From Candidatus Nanohalarchaeota archaeon (GTDB lineage: Archaea; EX4484-52; B79-G9), in NCBI GenBank assembly GCA_017610525.1, contig JAFCBW010000082.1:1-5573 (forward strand): 5,573 nt of DNA, read 5' to 3'. Made by a program: the position numbers and the translations under genes. The notes under the pieces were generated by a model that saw nothing but the letters and a program-made list of their open reading frames with translations, was not told the DNA's origin and searched no databases. Below, piece after piece: positions 1 through 5,123 of this stretch; position 1 is the stretch's first letter, and each line of letters begins with the position of its first letter.

Positions 1-64
1 TTGATATTTATTTCTCCCTGGAGGACAATTTTTAAAAACGACCAGCAAGCAGACCAATCAAATC

Positions 65-74
65 TATTTAAAAT
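65..74 (+). promoter_or_regulatory. TATA box of srp54 (leaderless-type promoter)
   Basis: The sequence TATTTAAAAT is centred about 25 bp upstream of the srp54 ATG at 95. Archaeal transcription usually starts about 25 bp downstream of the TATA centre, so the predicted transcript begins at or next to the start codon. No Shine-Dalgarno-like sequence lies between the box and the ATG (the spacer is A- and C-rich), which agrees with a leaderless mRNA. The rest of 1-94 shows no gene that I can support. Confidence 0.6.
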
Positions 75-94
75 TAAACCCAAATACAATACTT

Positions 95-1414
95 ATGTTC
101 AATAAGATAAAGGATGCGCTCAACAAATTCGCGCGCATCGGTGTTGCTGACAAGAAGGCTGTGGATGAGCTGGTGAAGGATATACAGCGCACGCTTATCG
201 CTTCGGATGTCAATGTGAAGCTTGTTTTTGAGCTTTCGAAGAATATCAAGGATAAGGCGCTTGATGAGAAGATACCGAAAGGGCTTACCCGCCGTGAGCA
301 TATCATAGATATTGTCTATAAAGAGCTTGTACGTTTTCTTGGTGAGAAAAAGCCGGATATCATGCTTTCGAAGCAGAAAATTTTACTTCTTGGCCTGTAT
401 GGTTCCGGGAAGACTACTACAACGTCAAAGCTTGCGAAATATTTTACAAAGAAGGGGCTAACGTGCGGGATGATATCGTGCGATGTGTGGAGGCCTGCGG
501 CATTTGAGCAGCTTAAGCAGTTGGCGGAGAAAATTAATGTTGAAGTCTACGGGGAGCCGGATGAGAAGGATCCGGTAAAAATAGTCAAGAGAGGGCTTGA
601 GGTGCTGAAGGATAAGGAAGTCATCATTGTTGATTCTGCGGGACGTTCTGCGCTTGATGGTGAGTTGCGCGATGAGCTTGTTCAAATAGATAAGTTATTG
701 AATGCTGATGAGAAACTGCTTGTTCTTTCGGGTGATATTGGGCAGGCTGCGGGGACGCAGGCAAAGGAGTTCAATGAGCTTGTGGGGCTTACAGGTGTCA
801 TCATAACTAAGATGGATTCGAGTGCGAAGGGTGGCGGCGCTCTTTCTGCGTGTTATGCTGCCGGGGTCACTACGAAGTTTATCGGGACCGGTGAAAAGAC
901 AGAAGATTTTGAGATATATGATCCTGTGAAATTTGTGTCGCGGCTTCTTGGAATGGGCGACCTTGAGGGGCTTTTGGAAAAAGCAAAGGAGGTCATGAGT
1001 CCTGAAAAGGCGCAGGAGATGATGAGCGGCGAGTTCAATCTTGATACTTTCTATGACCAGATAGAGGGCATGAAAAAGATGGGGTCTATGCAGAAGATAA
1101 TGGACATGATTCCCATGGGCAGTGTCAAGATACCGAAGCATCTGTTGAATGAGCAGCAGGGTAAGATGGACAAGTGGAAGATAATAATGGATTCAATGTC
1201 TGCAAAGGAGAAGAAGGAGCCGGGATTGATAGATTCGCAGCGTATCGAAAGGATTGCGAAGGGCGCGGGTGTTGAGGCAACTGAGGTTAAGGAGCTTATG
1301 AAAAACTATAAGCAGGTCAGTAAGATGATGAAGAAGTTCAAGGGCGGGAAAGCGTTCAAGAGGGGTCCTTTCAAGGAGATGTTCAAGAACATGAAGGGAA
1401 ATATGCCTGTCTGA
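95..1414 (+). CDS. srp54: Signal recognition particle GTPase SRP54
   Basis: GTPase subunit of the signal recognition particle. It binds 7S RNA and hydrophobic signal sequences on ribosomes and delivers them to the receptor FtsY at the membrane. The 439 residues match the usual archaeal length (about 440-450). The N-terminal helical domain covers about 1-90. The G domain covers about 94-290, with the P-loop GLYGSGKTT at 100-108, DVWRPAA at 130-136, DSAGR at 180-184, TKMD at 238-241 and GTGEK at 264-268, closed by GMGDLEGLLEKA at 287-298. The methionine-rich M domain covers about 305-439, with the signal-groove segment near 326-340 and the RNA-binding helix-turn-helix RIAKGAG at 386-392. Several G motifs depart from the usual forms (Q to Y in the P-loop, T to V in DTYRPAA, T to S in DTAGR), and the normal GSG of the RNA-binding loop is GAG. 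The ATG at 95 gives the canonical N-terminus and sits 25 bp after a TATA box. It is convergent with the FAD gene, with a 50-bp gap. Confidence 0.97.
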   Translation: MFNKIKDALNKFARIGVADKKAVDELVKDIQRTLIASDVNVKLVFELSKNIKDKALDEKIPKGLTRREHIIDIVYKELVRFLGEKKPDIMLSKQKILLLGLYGSGKTTTTSKLAKYFTKKGLTCGMISCDVWRPAAFEQLKQLAEKINVEVYGEPDEKDPVKIVKRGLEVLKDKEVIIVDSAGRSALDGELRDELVQIDKLLNADEKLLVLSGDIGQAAGTQAKEFNELVGLTGVIITKMDSSAKGGGALSACYAAGVTTKFIGTGEKTEDFEIYDPVKFVSRLLGMGDLEGLLEKAKEVMSPEKAQEMMSGEFNLDTFYDQIEGMKKMGSMQKIMDMIPMGSVKIPKHLLNEQQGKMDKWKIIMDSMSAKEKKEPGLIDSQRIERIAKGAGVEATEVKELMKNYKQVSKMMKKFKGGKAFKRGPFKEMFKNMKGNMPV

Positions 1415-1464
1415 GTTCAATATATATAGGCGGTGGGATGTATAGGGGATATGTTCTTTAGCGC

Positions 1465-2814
1465 TTAAATGAATTTATCTTTTTTCATCAGATTGATCAT
1501 TTCAACAACTGAGTGCGCGGCTCTTGTGATGCCCATACTTCTTTTGTCTGTGTCTGTTCCTGCGAGGTAGATCCCGCTTATGGGACCTTTTGGTCCGGGG
1601 AATCTTGCGCCGACTGTGATTGCTGCTTTTTCAGGGACTGTTACCTGTGTGTGCTGCATGACTATGTCTTTTTCTATCCCGGGGTATGTTTCTTTTATTG
1701 TGCTTAAAAGCAGTTGTTTTTGCTCTTTTTGTGTTCTGTTGCCTGTTATTATGCTTGTGAATCCTATGAGCTGCATGCCTTTGGGTGCAAGCTGCGGGTC
1801 ATAGTTTGATGTTGGCATGGCCCAGAATGGCGTTTCTGTCTTGAATAATACTTCAGATCCTGTATAGTTGAACTCCTCTCTTTTTCTTTTCAGGCCGAGC
1901 CATAATGTCAGTGAGCGTGTCTGCTTTAGTGTTGAAAGGGTGTCTTTGAAGCTTTTTGGTATCTTGTTTTCAAGGATTTTTGGAATATTTTTGATTTCTG
2001 CTGTGTAGATGATTGTGCCTGATCTGTATTTGTGTTTTTGTGTGGCAGTTGTGAATGTGTTTTTGTTCTTTTGTATTTTTATGACTTTTTCGTTTGTGCA
2101 GATGGTTACCCTGTTTTCAGGGAAGGATGCAAGGATTGCGTTTGTTATGCTTTTTATGCCGCCTTTTGGATAGCCCTGGTTTAAATAGGTTTTATTTTTT
2201 ACGATTCCTACTATGCCTGAGATTTTGTTTTTCATGCCGTGGGTTAACTCGTCTGTGGTGCCGCCGCCAGAGAGAATTCTCCATACAGGGGTCTTATGCA
2301 TTGATTTTCCTGAAAGGAAATAGCAAAATGTCTCAATGAAGCTTATAGATTTTGAGGATAGCTTGTAATTTTTTATGAAATCATAGACACTCATATCGAG
2401 ACTTTTCTTTTGAATTGTATGGTTTTTTGTAGCATCTAGAAGGGCATGCGCGATGAGGAGCCTGTCTTTTTTTGAGATGATGCCGAATCTTGCAAATTCC
2501 TGCAGTGTGTATGGAAATATTTGCAGTTTTTTTCCGTCCCGAACGTAATAATGACCGTGAGGCAGGAATTTCGGGACAATGTCAAAATACTTGTCCATGA
2601 GTGTTACCAGTGGTCCTTTTTTAAGGCTGGTGATTGCATGCGCCCCGGTATCTACCTGAAAGCCGTCTACGGTGTAGGACCTGCAGTTCCCGCCGATTAC
2701 AGCGGACTTTTCGAGGATGAGAATGTTTTTTCTTTCTTTTGCAAGTGCAAGTGCTGATAGGAGGCCGGATATGCCGGCGCCTATGATGACTGCATCGTAT
2801 TTTATAGATGGCAT
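1465..2814 (-). CDS. FAD-dependent oxidoreductase, phytoene desaturase/protoporphyrinogen oxidase-like
   Basis: A 449-residue flavoprotein of the amine oxidase/CrtI-type superfamily, whose members oxidise, reduce or isomerise hydrophobic polyene, prenyl or tetrapyrrole substrates. The N-terminal Rossmann fold carries the dinucleotide motif GAGISG at 12-17. An acidic residue (E35) ends the second strand, followed by GG at 41-42 and DTGAH at 55-59, as is usual in this superfamily. The segment YPKGGIKSITNAI (215-227) matches the conserved PKGG region. The C-terminal flavin signature is IYLAGTDTDKRSMGITRAAHSVVE (415-438). There is no signal peptide and no clear transmembrane helix; hydrophobic stretches in 105-200 may bind substrate or membrane. 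Membership of the fold is secure but the substrate is not: carotenoid or polyprenol reduction or isomerisation and haem-related oxidation are all open. The ATG at 2814 is chosen because the Rossmann motif follows within 12 residues and a weak AGGT ribosome site lies 6 nt upstream. It is divergent from the dehydrogenase and convergent with srp54. Confidence 0.9.
   Translation of the reverse strand: MPSIKYDAVIIGAGISGLLSALALAKERKNILILEKSAVIGGNCRSYTVDGFQVDTGAHAITSLKKGPLVTLMDKYFDIVPKFLPHGHYYVRDGKKLQIFPYTLQEFARFGIISKKDRLLIAHALLDATKNHTIQKKSLDMSVYDFIKNYKLSSKSISFIETFCYFLSGKSMHKTPVWRILSGGGTTDELTHGMKNKISGIVGIVKNKTYLNQGYPKGGIKSITNAILASFPENRVTICTNEKVIKIQKNKNTFTTATQKHKYRSGTIIYTAEIKNIPKILENKIPKSFKDTLSTLKQTRSLTLWLGLKRKREEFNYTGSEVLFKTETPFWAMPTSNYDPQLAPKGMQLIGFTSIITGNRTQKEQKQLLLSTIKETYPGIEKDIVMQHTQVTVPEKAAITVGARFPGPKGPISGIYLAGTDTDKRSMGITRAAHSVVEMINLMKKDKFI
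1474..1485 (+). terminator. U-rich termination signal downstream of srp54
   Basis: TTTATC followed by six T lies about 60 bp after the srp54 stop, within the last codons of the convergent FAD gene (its Lys-rich C-terminus). Archaeal RNA polymerase terminates at U-rich tracts without needing a hairpin. The same ten bases, TTTATCTTTT, occur directly after the other + strand gene with a convergent neighbour, the dehydrogenase. The function is inferred from position and composition only. Confidence 0.35.
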
Positions 2815-2821
2815 TGTATTA

Positions 2822-2840
2822 CCTGAAATTGTTTTTCAGG
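2822..2840 (-). promoter_or_regulatory. Perfect 7-bp palindrome over the predicted transcript start of the FAD gene
   Basis: CCTGAAA (2822-2828) and TTTCAGG (2834-2840) are exact inverted repeats separated by 5 bp. The element lies 8 bp upstream of the FAD-gene ATG. The TATA box at 2856-2867 predicts transcription starting near 2837, so the repeat overlaps the start site. The weak Shine-Dalgarno AGGT (minus strand, 2821-2824) overlaps one arm. It could be a repressor site downstream of the TATA box, or an mRNA hairpin that hides the ribosome site. Both readings are inference. Confidence 0.45.
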
Positions 2841-2855
2841 AATTATGTCTGTTTG

Positions 2856-2867
2856 TATTTTAATAAA
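2856..2867 (-). promoter_or_regulatory. TATA box of the FAD oxidoreductase gene
   Basis: On the minus strand this reads TTTATTAAAATA, centred about 48 bp upstream of the ATG, and predicts a leader of roughly 23 nt. This differs from the leaderless spacing at other genes here and fits the presence of a weak AGGT ribosome site. The box is near-symmetrical, so it could also fire rightward and start an RNA near 2888. Confidence 0.45.
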
Positions 2868-2916
2868 GATTTGCCTGCTTTGTGTAAAATGGAGATATTA
2901 GAAATCATTTGTTGCT

Positions 2917-2957
2917 GATATGCAGATAGGGCAGCGAACTGCCCCAGAATGCATATC
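2917..2957. repeat. Two-tier hairpin: candidate structured RNA or protein-binding palindrome
   Basis: The outer arms GATATGCA (2917-2924) and TGCATATC (2950-2957) pair perfectly over 8 bp. Inside them, GGGCAG (2929-2934) and CTGCCC (2939-2944) pair perfectly over 6 bp around a 4-nt loop, CGAA on the + strand or TTCG on the - strand. The asymmetric internal loop is GATA opposite CAGAA. It lies upstream of both neighbouring predicted promoters, so it belongs to neither predicted mRNA. It may be part of an independent small RNA, an extended leader or a DNA site. The structure is directly visible; the function is unknown. Confidence 0.55.
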
Positions 2958-2959
2958 AT

Positions 2960-2975
2960 TCTCTTTGGGAAGAGA
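2960..2975. repeat. 6-bp hairpin next to the two-tier hairpin
   Basis: TCTCTT (2960-2965) and AAGAGA (2970-2975) are perfect inverted repeats around a TGGG loop, beginning 2 bp after the two-tier hairpin ends. A purine-rich GGAGGGG tract follows. The adjacency to a second stem suggests one folded region rather than an isolated chance repeat. Confidence 0.35.
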
Positions 2976-2998
2976 GGAGGGGTTGTAAACATTCAAAA

Positions 2999-3028
2999 GT
3001 GATACATATTACCGTATCATGGTAACAC
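2999..3028. promoter_or_regulatory. Operator-like cluster of three RTGWTAC half-sites upstream of the dehydrogenase promoter
   Basis: Three related heptamers occur within 30 bp: GTGATAC at 2999-3005 on the + strand, ATGATAC at 3014-3020 on the - strand, and GTGTTAC at 3022-3028 on the - strand. The first two form a perfect 6-bp palindrome TGATAC-N8-GTATCA. The first and third form a wider palindrome with one mismatch. A further overlapping pair is TTACC/GGTAA (3009-3013 and 3021-3025). The cluster ends 22 bp before the TATA box at 3051, the usual place for an archaeal activator site. An 8-bp palindrome GTATATAC (3032-3039) lies between them. Confidence 0.4.
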
Positions 3029-3043
3029 AGGGTATATACTGTC

Positions 3044-3058
3044 CAAAAACTTTATATA
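3044..3058 (+). promoter_or_regulatory. Distal promoter of the dehydrogenase (BRE plus TATA box)
   Basis: CAAAAAC followed by TTTATATA (3051-3058) matches the classic archaeal box A preceded by an A-rich TFB recognition element. The predicted start is near 3080, giving a leader of about 68 nt that includes the GGTGAT ribosome site at 3137. This is the best TATA match in the intergenic region. Confidence 0.5.
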
Positions 3059-3119
3059 TGTTTCGGTTTTTTTGAATCGTTTCCGTAAAGTTAATAATGA
3101 TTTCTGTTTAAGTTGCTGT

Positions 3120-3129
3120 GTTATATAAA
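3120..3129 (+). promoter_or_regulatory. Proximal TATA box of the dehydrogenase
   Basis: The core TTATATAA (3121-3128) is centred about 24 bp before the ATG at 3148, the same spacing as at srp54. It would give a leaderless transcript. Together with the box at 3051 it suggests two alternative starts, though one of the two may be just AT-rich sequence. Confidence 0.35.
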
Positions 3130-3136
3130 TGTGAAC

Positions 3137-3142
3137 GGTGAT
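3137..3142 (+). promoter_or_regulatory. Shine-Dalgarno site of the dehydrogenase
   Basis: GGTGAT matches the core complement of the archaeal 16S rRNA 3' end and lies 5 nt before the ATG at 3148. It is the best ribosome site in the window and would be usable only in a transcript from the distal promoter. Its TGA is also an in-frame stop, which rules out any N-terminal extension of the dehydrogenase. Confidence 0.5.
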
Positions 3143-3147
3143 TCAGT

Positions 3148-4257
3148 ATGATTGATTGTGATGAATGGGGACCTGAAAAGGTTGTGAAGGTTTATGATCC
3201 AAAGACAGGTATGATGGGATTTAGTGTGATTGACAATACTGCTCTTGGACCAGCAAAGGGCGGAATAAGACTTGAGTCGGATGTCACTCTTGAAGAAGTT
3301 GCGCGTCTTGCGCGTGCAATGACATGGAAGTGTGCGCTTGCAGATCTTCCTTTCGGGGGCGGTAAGTCAGGCATTATTGCTGATCCCAAGGCGGTGAATA
3401 AGCATAAAGTTGTTGCTGCATTTTCAAGGGCGCTTAAGCAGGAGGTTCCGGACCAGTATATTGCTGCGCCTGACATGAATATGGGTGAGGATGAGATGAA
3501 GACATTTGCAAAGGCAAATGGTTCCCTGGAGGCATGTACAGGCAAACCTATTGATATGGGTGGGCTTCCACATGAATTGGGCTCTACGGGTTTTGGTGTT
3601 TTTCATTCGATTCTTGTTGCTCTTCGTTATCTTAATATGCCTGTTGCCGGTGCGACTGTTGCAATCGAGGGTTTCGGGAATGTCGGGCAGTTTACTGCGA
3701 AGTTTCTTTCAGAGAAGGGTGTAAAGATTGTTGCTGTGTCTGATTCAAAAGGAGGGATATATAATCCGAAGGGTTTGGATGTGCCTAAACTGATTCATGT
3801 CAAGAACGAGGTTGGCACAGTAGGTGATTATGAAGATGCGCAGAAAATCAGGCAGTCTGAGTTGTTTGAACTTGATGTCTGTGTGCTTGTGCCTGGTGCG
3901 AGGCCGGATGTCATAACGGGTAAGAATGTGAATAATATTAAGGCGAAAATCGTTGCTGAAGCTGCAAATATACCTATGACGAAGGATATTGAAAGGGTCC
4001 TTCATGACAGGCATGTTCTTGTCATACCTGATATTGTGTGCAATGCAGGCGGTGTGATATCATCCTATGTGGAGCATATTGGCGGCGACAATGATAAGGC
4101 GTTTAAGATGATTCAGGAGAAAATCACGAGAAATTGCAGGATTATGCTTAAGATTGCAAAAGAGAAAGGTGTTATGCCAAGAGATGCAGGCCTGATTATT
4201 GCCCAGGATAGGGTTAAAAGTGCGATGGATGCACGGGATAAGAAGATTAACGAATAG
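3148..4257 (+). CDS. gdhA: Glutamate dehydrogenase, short form
   Basis: Glu/Leu/Phe/Val dehydrogenase family enzyme interconverting glutamate with 2-oxoglutarate and ammonium using NAD(P), in the cytoplasm. Residues that read the glutamate side chain in clostridial GDH are present: K37 in GPAKGGIR (leucine dehydrogenases have Leu there) and S306 in GGVISSY. The catalytic set is also intact: K61 (MTWK), K73 (PFGGGKSG) and D109 (APDMN). The coenzyme domain begins near 145, with Rossmann motif GFGNVG at 175-180 and D199 after the second strand. EAANIPMT (271-278) replaces the more common EGANGPTT. At 369 residues it lacks roughly 40 N-terminal residues of typical 415-420-residue enzymes. This is not a start-calling error, because a TGA lies in frame two codons before the ATG. 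Such short forms starting near DEWGPEKV form a recognised-looking subgroup, by memory. Cofactor preference is not settled. It is divergent from the FAD gene, and its stop is 1 bp from that of the convergent hydrolase. Confidence 0.95.
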   Translation: MIDCDEWGPEKVVKVYDPKTGMMGFSVIDNTALGPAKGGIRLESDVTLEEVARLARAMTWKCALADLPFGGGKSGIIADPKAVNKHKVVAAFSRALKQEVPDQYIAAPDMNMGEDEMKTFAKANGSLEACTGKPIDMGGLPHELGSTGFGVFHSILVALRYLNMPVAGATVAIEGFGNVGQFTAKFLSEKGVKIVAVSDSKGGIYNPKGLDVPKLIHVKNEVGTVGDYEDAQKIRQSELFELDVCVLVPGARPDVITGKNVNNIKAKIVAEAANIPMTKDIERVLHDRHVLVIPDIVCNAGGVISSYVEHIGGDNDKAFKMIQEKITRNCRIMLKIAKEKGVMPRDAGLIIAQDRVKSAMDARDKKINE

Positions 4258-4267
4258 TTTATCTTTT
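4258..4267 (+). terminator. U-rich signal immediately after the dehydrogenase
   Basis: TTTATCTTTT begins directly after the TAG stop and overlaps the stop and last codons of the convergent hydrolase. It is identical to the ten bases following srp54 at 1474-1483. It is a weak U-rich tract, so termination here is a suggestion only; with a 1-bp gap the two convergent mRNAs probably overlap at their 3' ends. Confidence 0.25.
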
Positions 4268-5071
4268 GGTCCATGCTTTTAGAGAATTTGTTTTGGCTCC
4301 TATCTTGATTATCTGGTTGTCTCTTGCGGCAACTGTCTTGATTCCTGTAGAGTTCTGGATGTCTTCTGCAACTTTCCATGGACCATGTCTTATTATGCCC
4401 ATGCCGAAGTGCTGGATGATGGCAAGTTCGGGGTTGATGTCTTTTATGAATTTTTTTGCATCTTCTACGTCCATGTGTTTTTGTGAATAGCCGTTTGCTT
4501 TTGTGTCATCCCATTTCAGGTAGAGGCAGTTGAGGATTATTATGTCTGAGCCGATATGGTTTTTTGCTATTTTTTTTGTGTAGTTGGTGTCTGAGAGGTA
4601 GGATATGGTGTTTTCTGCGTGGAATATGAATCCTATCCCTGTCTTATCTGTGTGTTTCGTTGGGGTGGTTGTGATTCTTAGTTTGCCTATGCTGAATTGC
4701 TCGTCCGGTTTGAGGACTATTCTTTTGCTTAAGGCGTTTTGGTGGTAGGTGCTGACTGGCTTGTCGGGGCCTTCAAGTGCGGACACTGAGCCTACAAGAA
4801 TGCCTCTTTTTTCTCTCATGCCGTCAGTCATTGCTTCAATCAGTGCGCCTGCGTCGTTTGAGTGGTCTATGTGGCAGTGGGATACGAGTATTGCGTCAAG
4901 TTTGTTTAGGGGGATTTTTTGTGCGCGTGCTTTTATGAGTGCGCCGGGGCCAGGGTCGAGGTATATTTTTGCGCCCATGAGTTCTATGTAGATGCCTGCT
5001 GTTGCGCGGAGCTGCTGGATCATGTTGATTCTTCCGCCGCCTGTGCCGAGAAAGTGGATTTTTTGGGTCAT
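4259..5071 (-). CDS. Metallo-beta-lactamase-fold hydrolase (RNase Z-like superfamily)
   Basis: A 270-residue single-domain MBL-fold protein, presumably a cytoplasmic two-metal hydrolase. It opens with the beta strand and loop IHFLGTGGGR (5-14). DPGPGAL follows at 39-45. The metal-binding signature HCHIDH lies at 65-70 (H65, H67, D69, H70), followed by SND. Later ligand candidates are H140 (PTKHTD), D161 (LSDTNY) and H221 (IQHFG), with H199 in QKHMD as a possible RNase Z-like motif. All expected ligand positions are filled, so the enzyme should be active. Length and order resemble archaeal uncharacterised MBL hydrolases near the RNase Z/PhnP group. The flexible-arm exosite of true tRNase Z is not evident, so a tRNA-processing role should not be assumed; phosphodiester hydrolysis is the likeliest general chemistry. 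The ATG at 5071 gives the canonical N-terminus, has no ribosome site, and sits about 25 bp from a TATA-like box. Confidence 0.9.
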   Translation of the reverse strand: MTQKIHFLGTGGGRINMIQQLRATAGIYIELMGAKIYLDPGPGALIKARAQKIPLNKLDAILVSHCHIDHSNDAGALIEAMTDGMREKRGILVGSVSALEGPDKPVSTYHQNALSKRIVLKPDEQFSIGKLRITTTPTKHTDKTGIGFIFHAENTISYLSDTNYTKKIAKNHIGSDIIILNCLYLKWDDTKANGYSQKHMDVEDAKKFIKDINPELAIIQHFGMGIIRHGPWKVAEDIQNSTGIKTVAARDNQIIKIGAKTNSLKAWTKR

Positions 5072-5090
5072 GCTTGTTAGTTATTGTTGT

Positions 5091-5101
5091 GTATTTATAT
5101 G
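5091..5101. promoter_or_regulatory. Shared, near-symmetrical TATA box between divergent genes
   Basis: GTATTTATATG reads as ATTTATAT rightward and ATATAAAT leftward. It is centred about 25 bp from the hydrolase ATG (5071, -) and about 28 bp from the ATG at 5124 (+). The whole divergent spacer is 52 bp and neither gene has a Shine-Dalgarno sequence, so both could be leaderless from one box. An alternative minus-strand box is CTTAAAAAAC at 5101-5110. Confidence 0.45.
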
Positions 5102-5123
5102 TTTTTTAAGTCAATATTGTGTC

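Larger units (their letters stand above)
2900..3105. repeat. Distant 10-bp inverted repeat enclosing the intergenic hairpins
   Basis: AGAAATCATT (2900-2909) is the exact reverse complement of AATGATTTCT (3096-3105). If transcribed as one RNA, these arms could close a multi-branch domain holding the hairpins at 2917-2957, 2960-2975 and 3000-3019. The arms are AT-rich and the spacing is long, so a chance match is possible. A direct heptamer GTTGCTG also follows shortly after each arm (2911-2917 and 3112-3118). Confidence 0.3.
2815..3147. other. 333-bp divergent intergenic region with multiple inverted repeats
   Basis: No ORF worth calling is present. From left to right the stretch holds the FAD-gene leader palindrome and TATA box, one arm of a distant 10-bp inverted repeat, a two-tier hairpin, a second hairpin, a G-rich purine tract (2967-2982), an operator-like repeat cluster, a strong TATA box, a run of seven T (3067-3073), the other arm of the distant repeat, a second TATA box and a ribosome binding site for the dehydrogenase. 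The density of paired elements is much higher than in the other spacers of this window. Confidence 0.6.

Noticed and set aside
14..33. Terminator hairpin of an upstream gene (CTCC/GGAG followed by T5)
   Set aside because: The loop would be only 2 nt, leaving about 3 real base pairs, and the upstream gene is not visible.
695..1141. Minus-strand open frame of 148 codons inside srp54
   Set aside because: Antisense shadow of a confidently identified gene; its composition is rich in His, Arg and Leu and matches no known fold.
1419..1430. TATA-like sequence (ATATATAT) just after srp54
   Set aside because: No gene starts about 25 bp to either side; likely AT-rich intergenic sequence.
2905..2957. 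H/ACA guide RNA on the minus strand (ACA about 16 nt after the inner stem)
   Set aside because: The spacing from pocket to ACA fits, but the upper stem is only 6 bp and has no kink-turn or kink-loop, which archaeal H/ACA RNAs need for L7Ae binding; no rRNA target could be recognised.
2967..2982. G-quadruplex in the purine tract
   Set aside because: There are too few G-runs of three or more (GGG and GGGG only), so the standard four-run pattern is not met.
3192..3545. Minus-strand 117-codon frame inside the dehydrogenase
   Set aside because: Antisense shadow of a gene with intact catalytic motifs; no promoter or ribosome site supports it.
4992..5123. N-terminal extension of the 77-residue protein to an ATG at 4992
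   Set aside because: It would overlap the hydrolase start region antisense, encodes unlikely Cys/Trp-rich sequence, and ignores a well-placed TATA box before the ATG at 5124.
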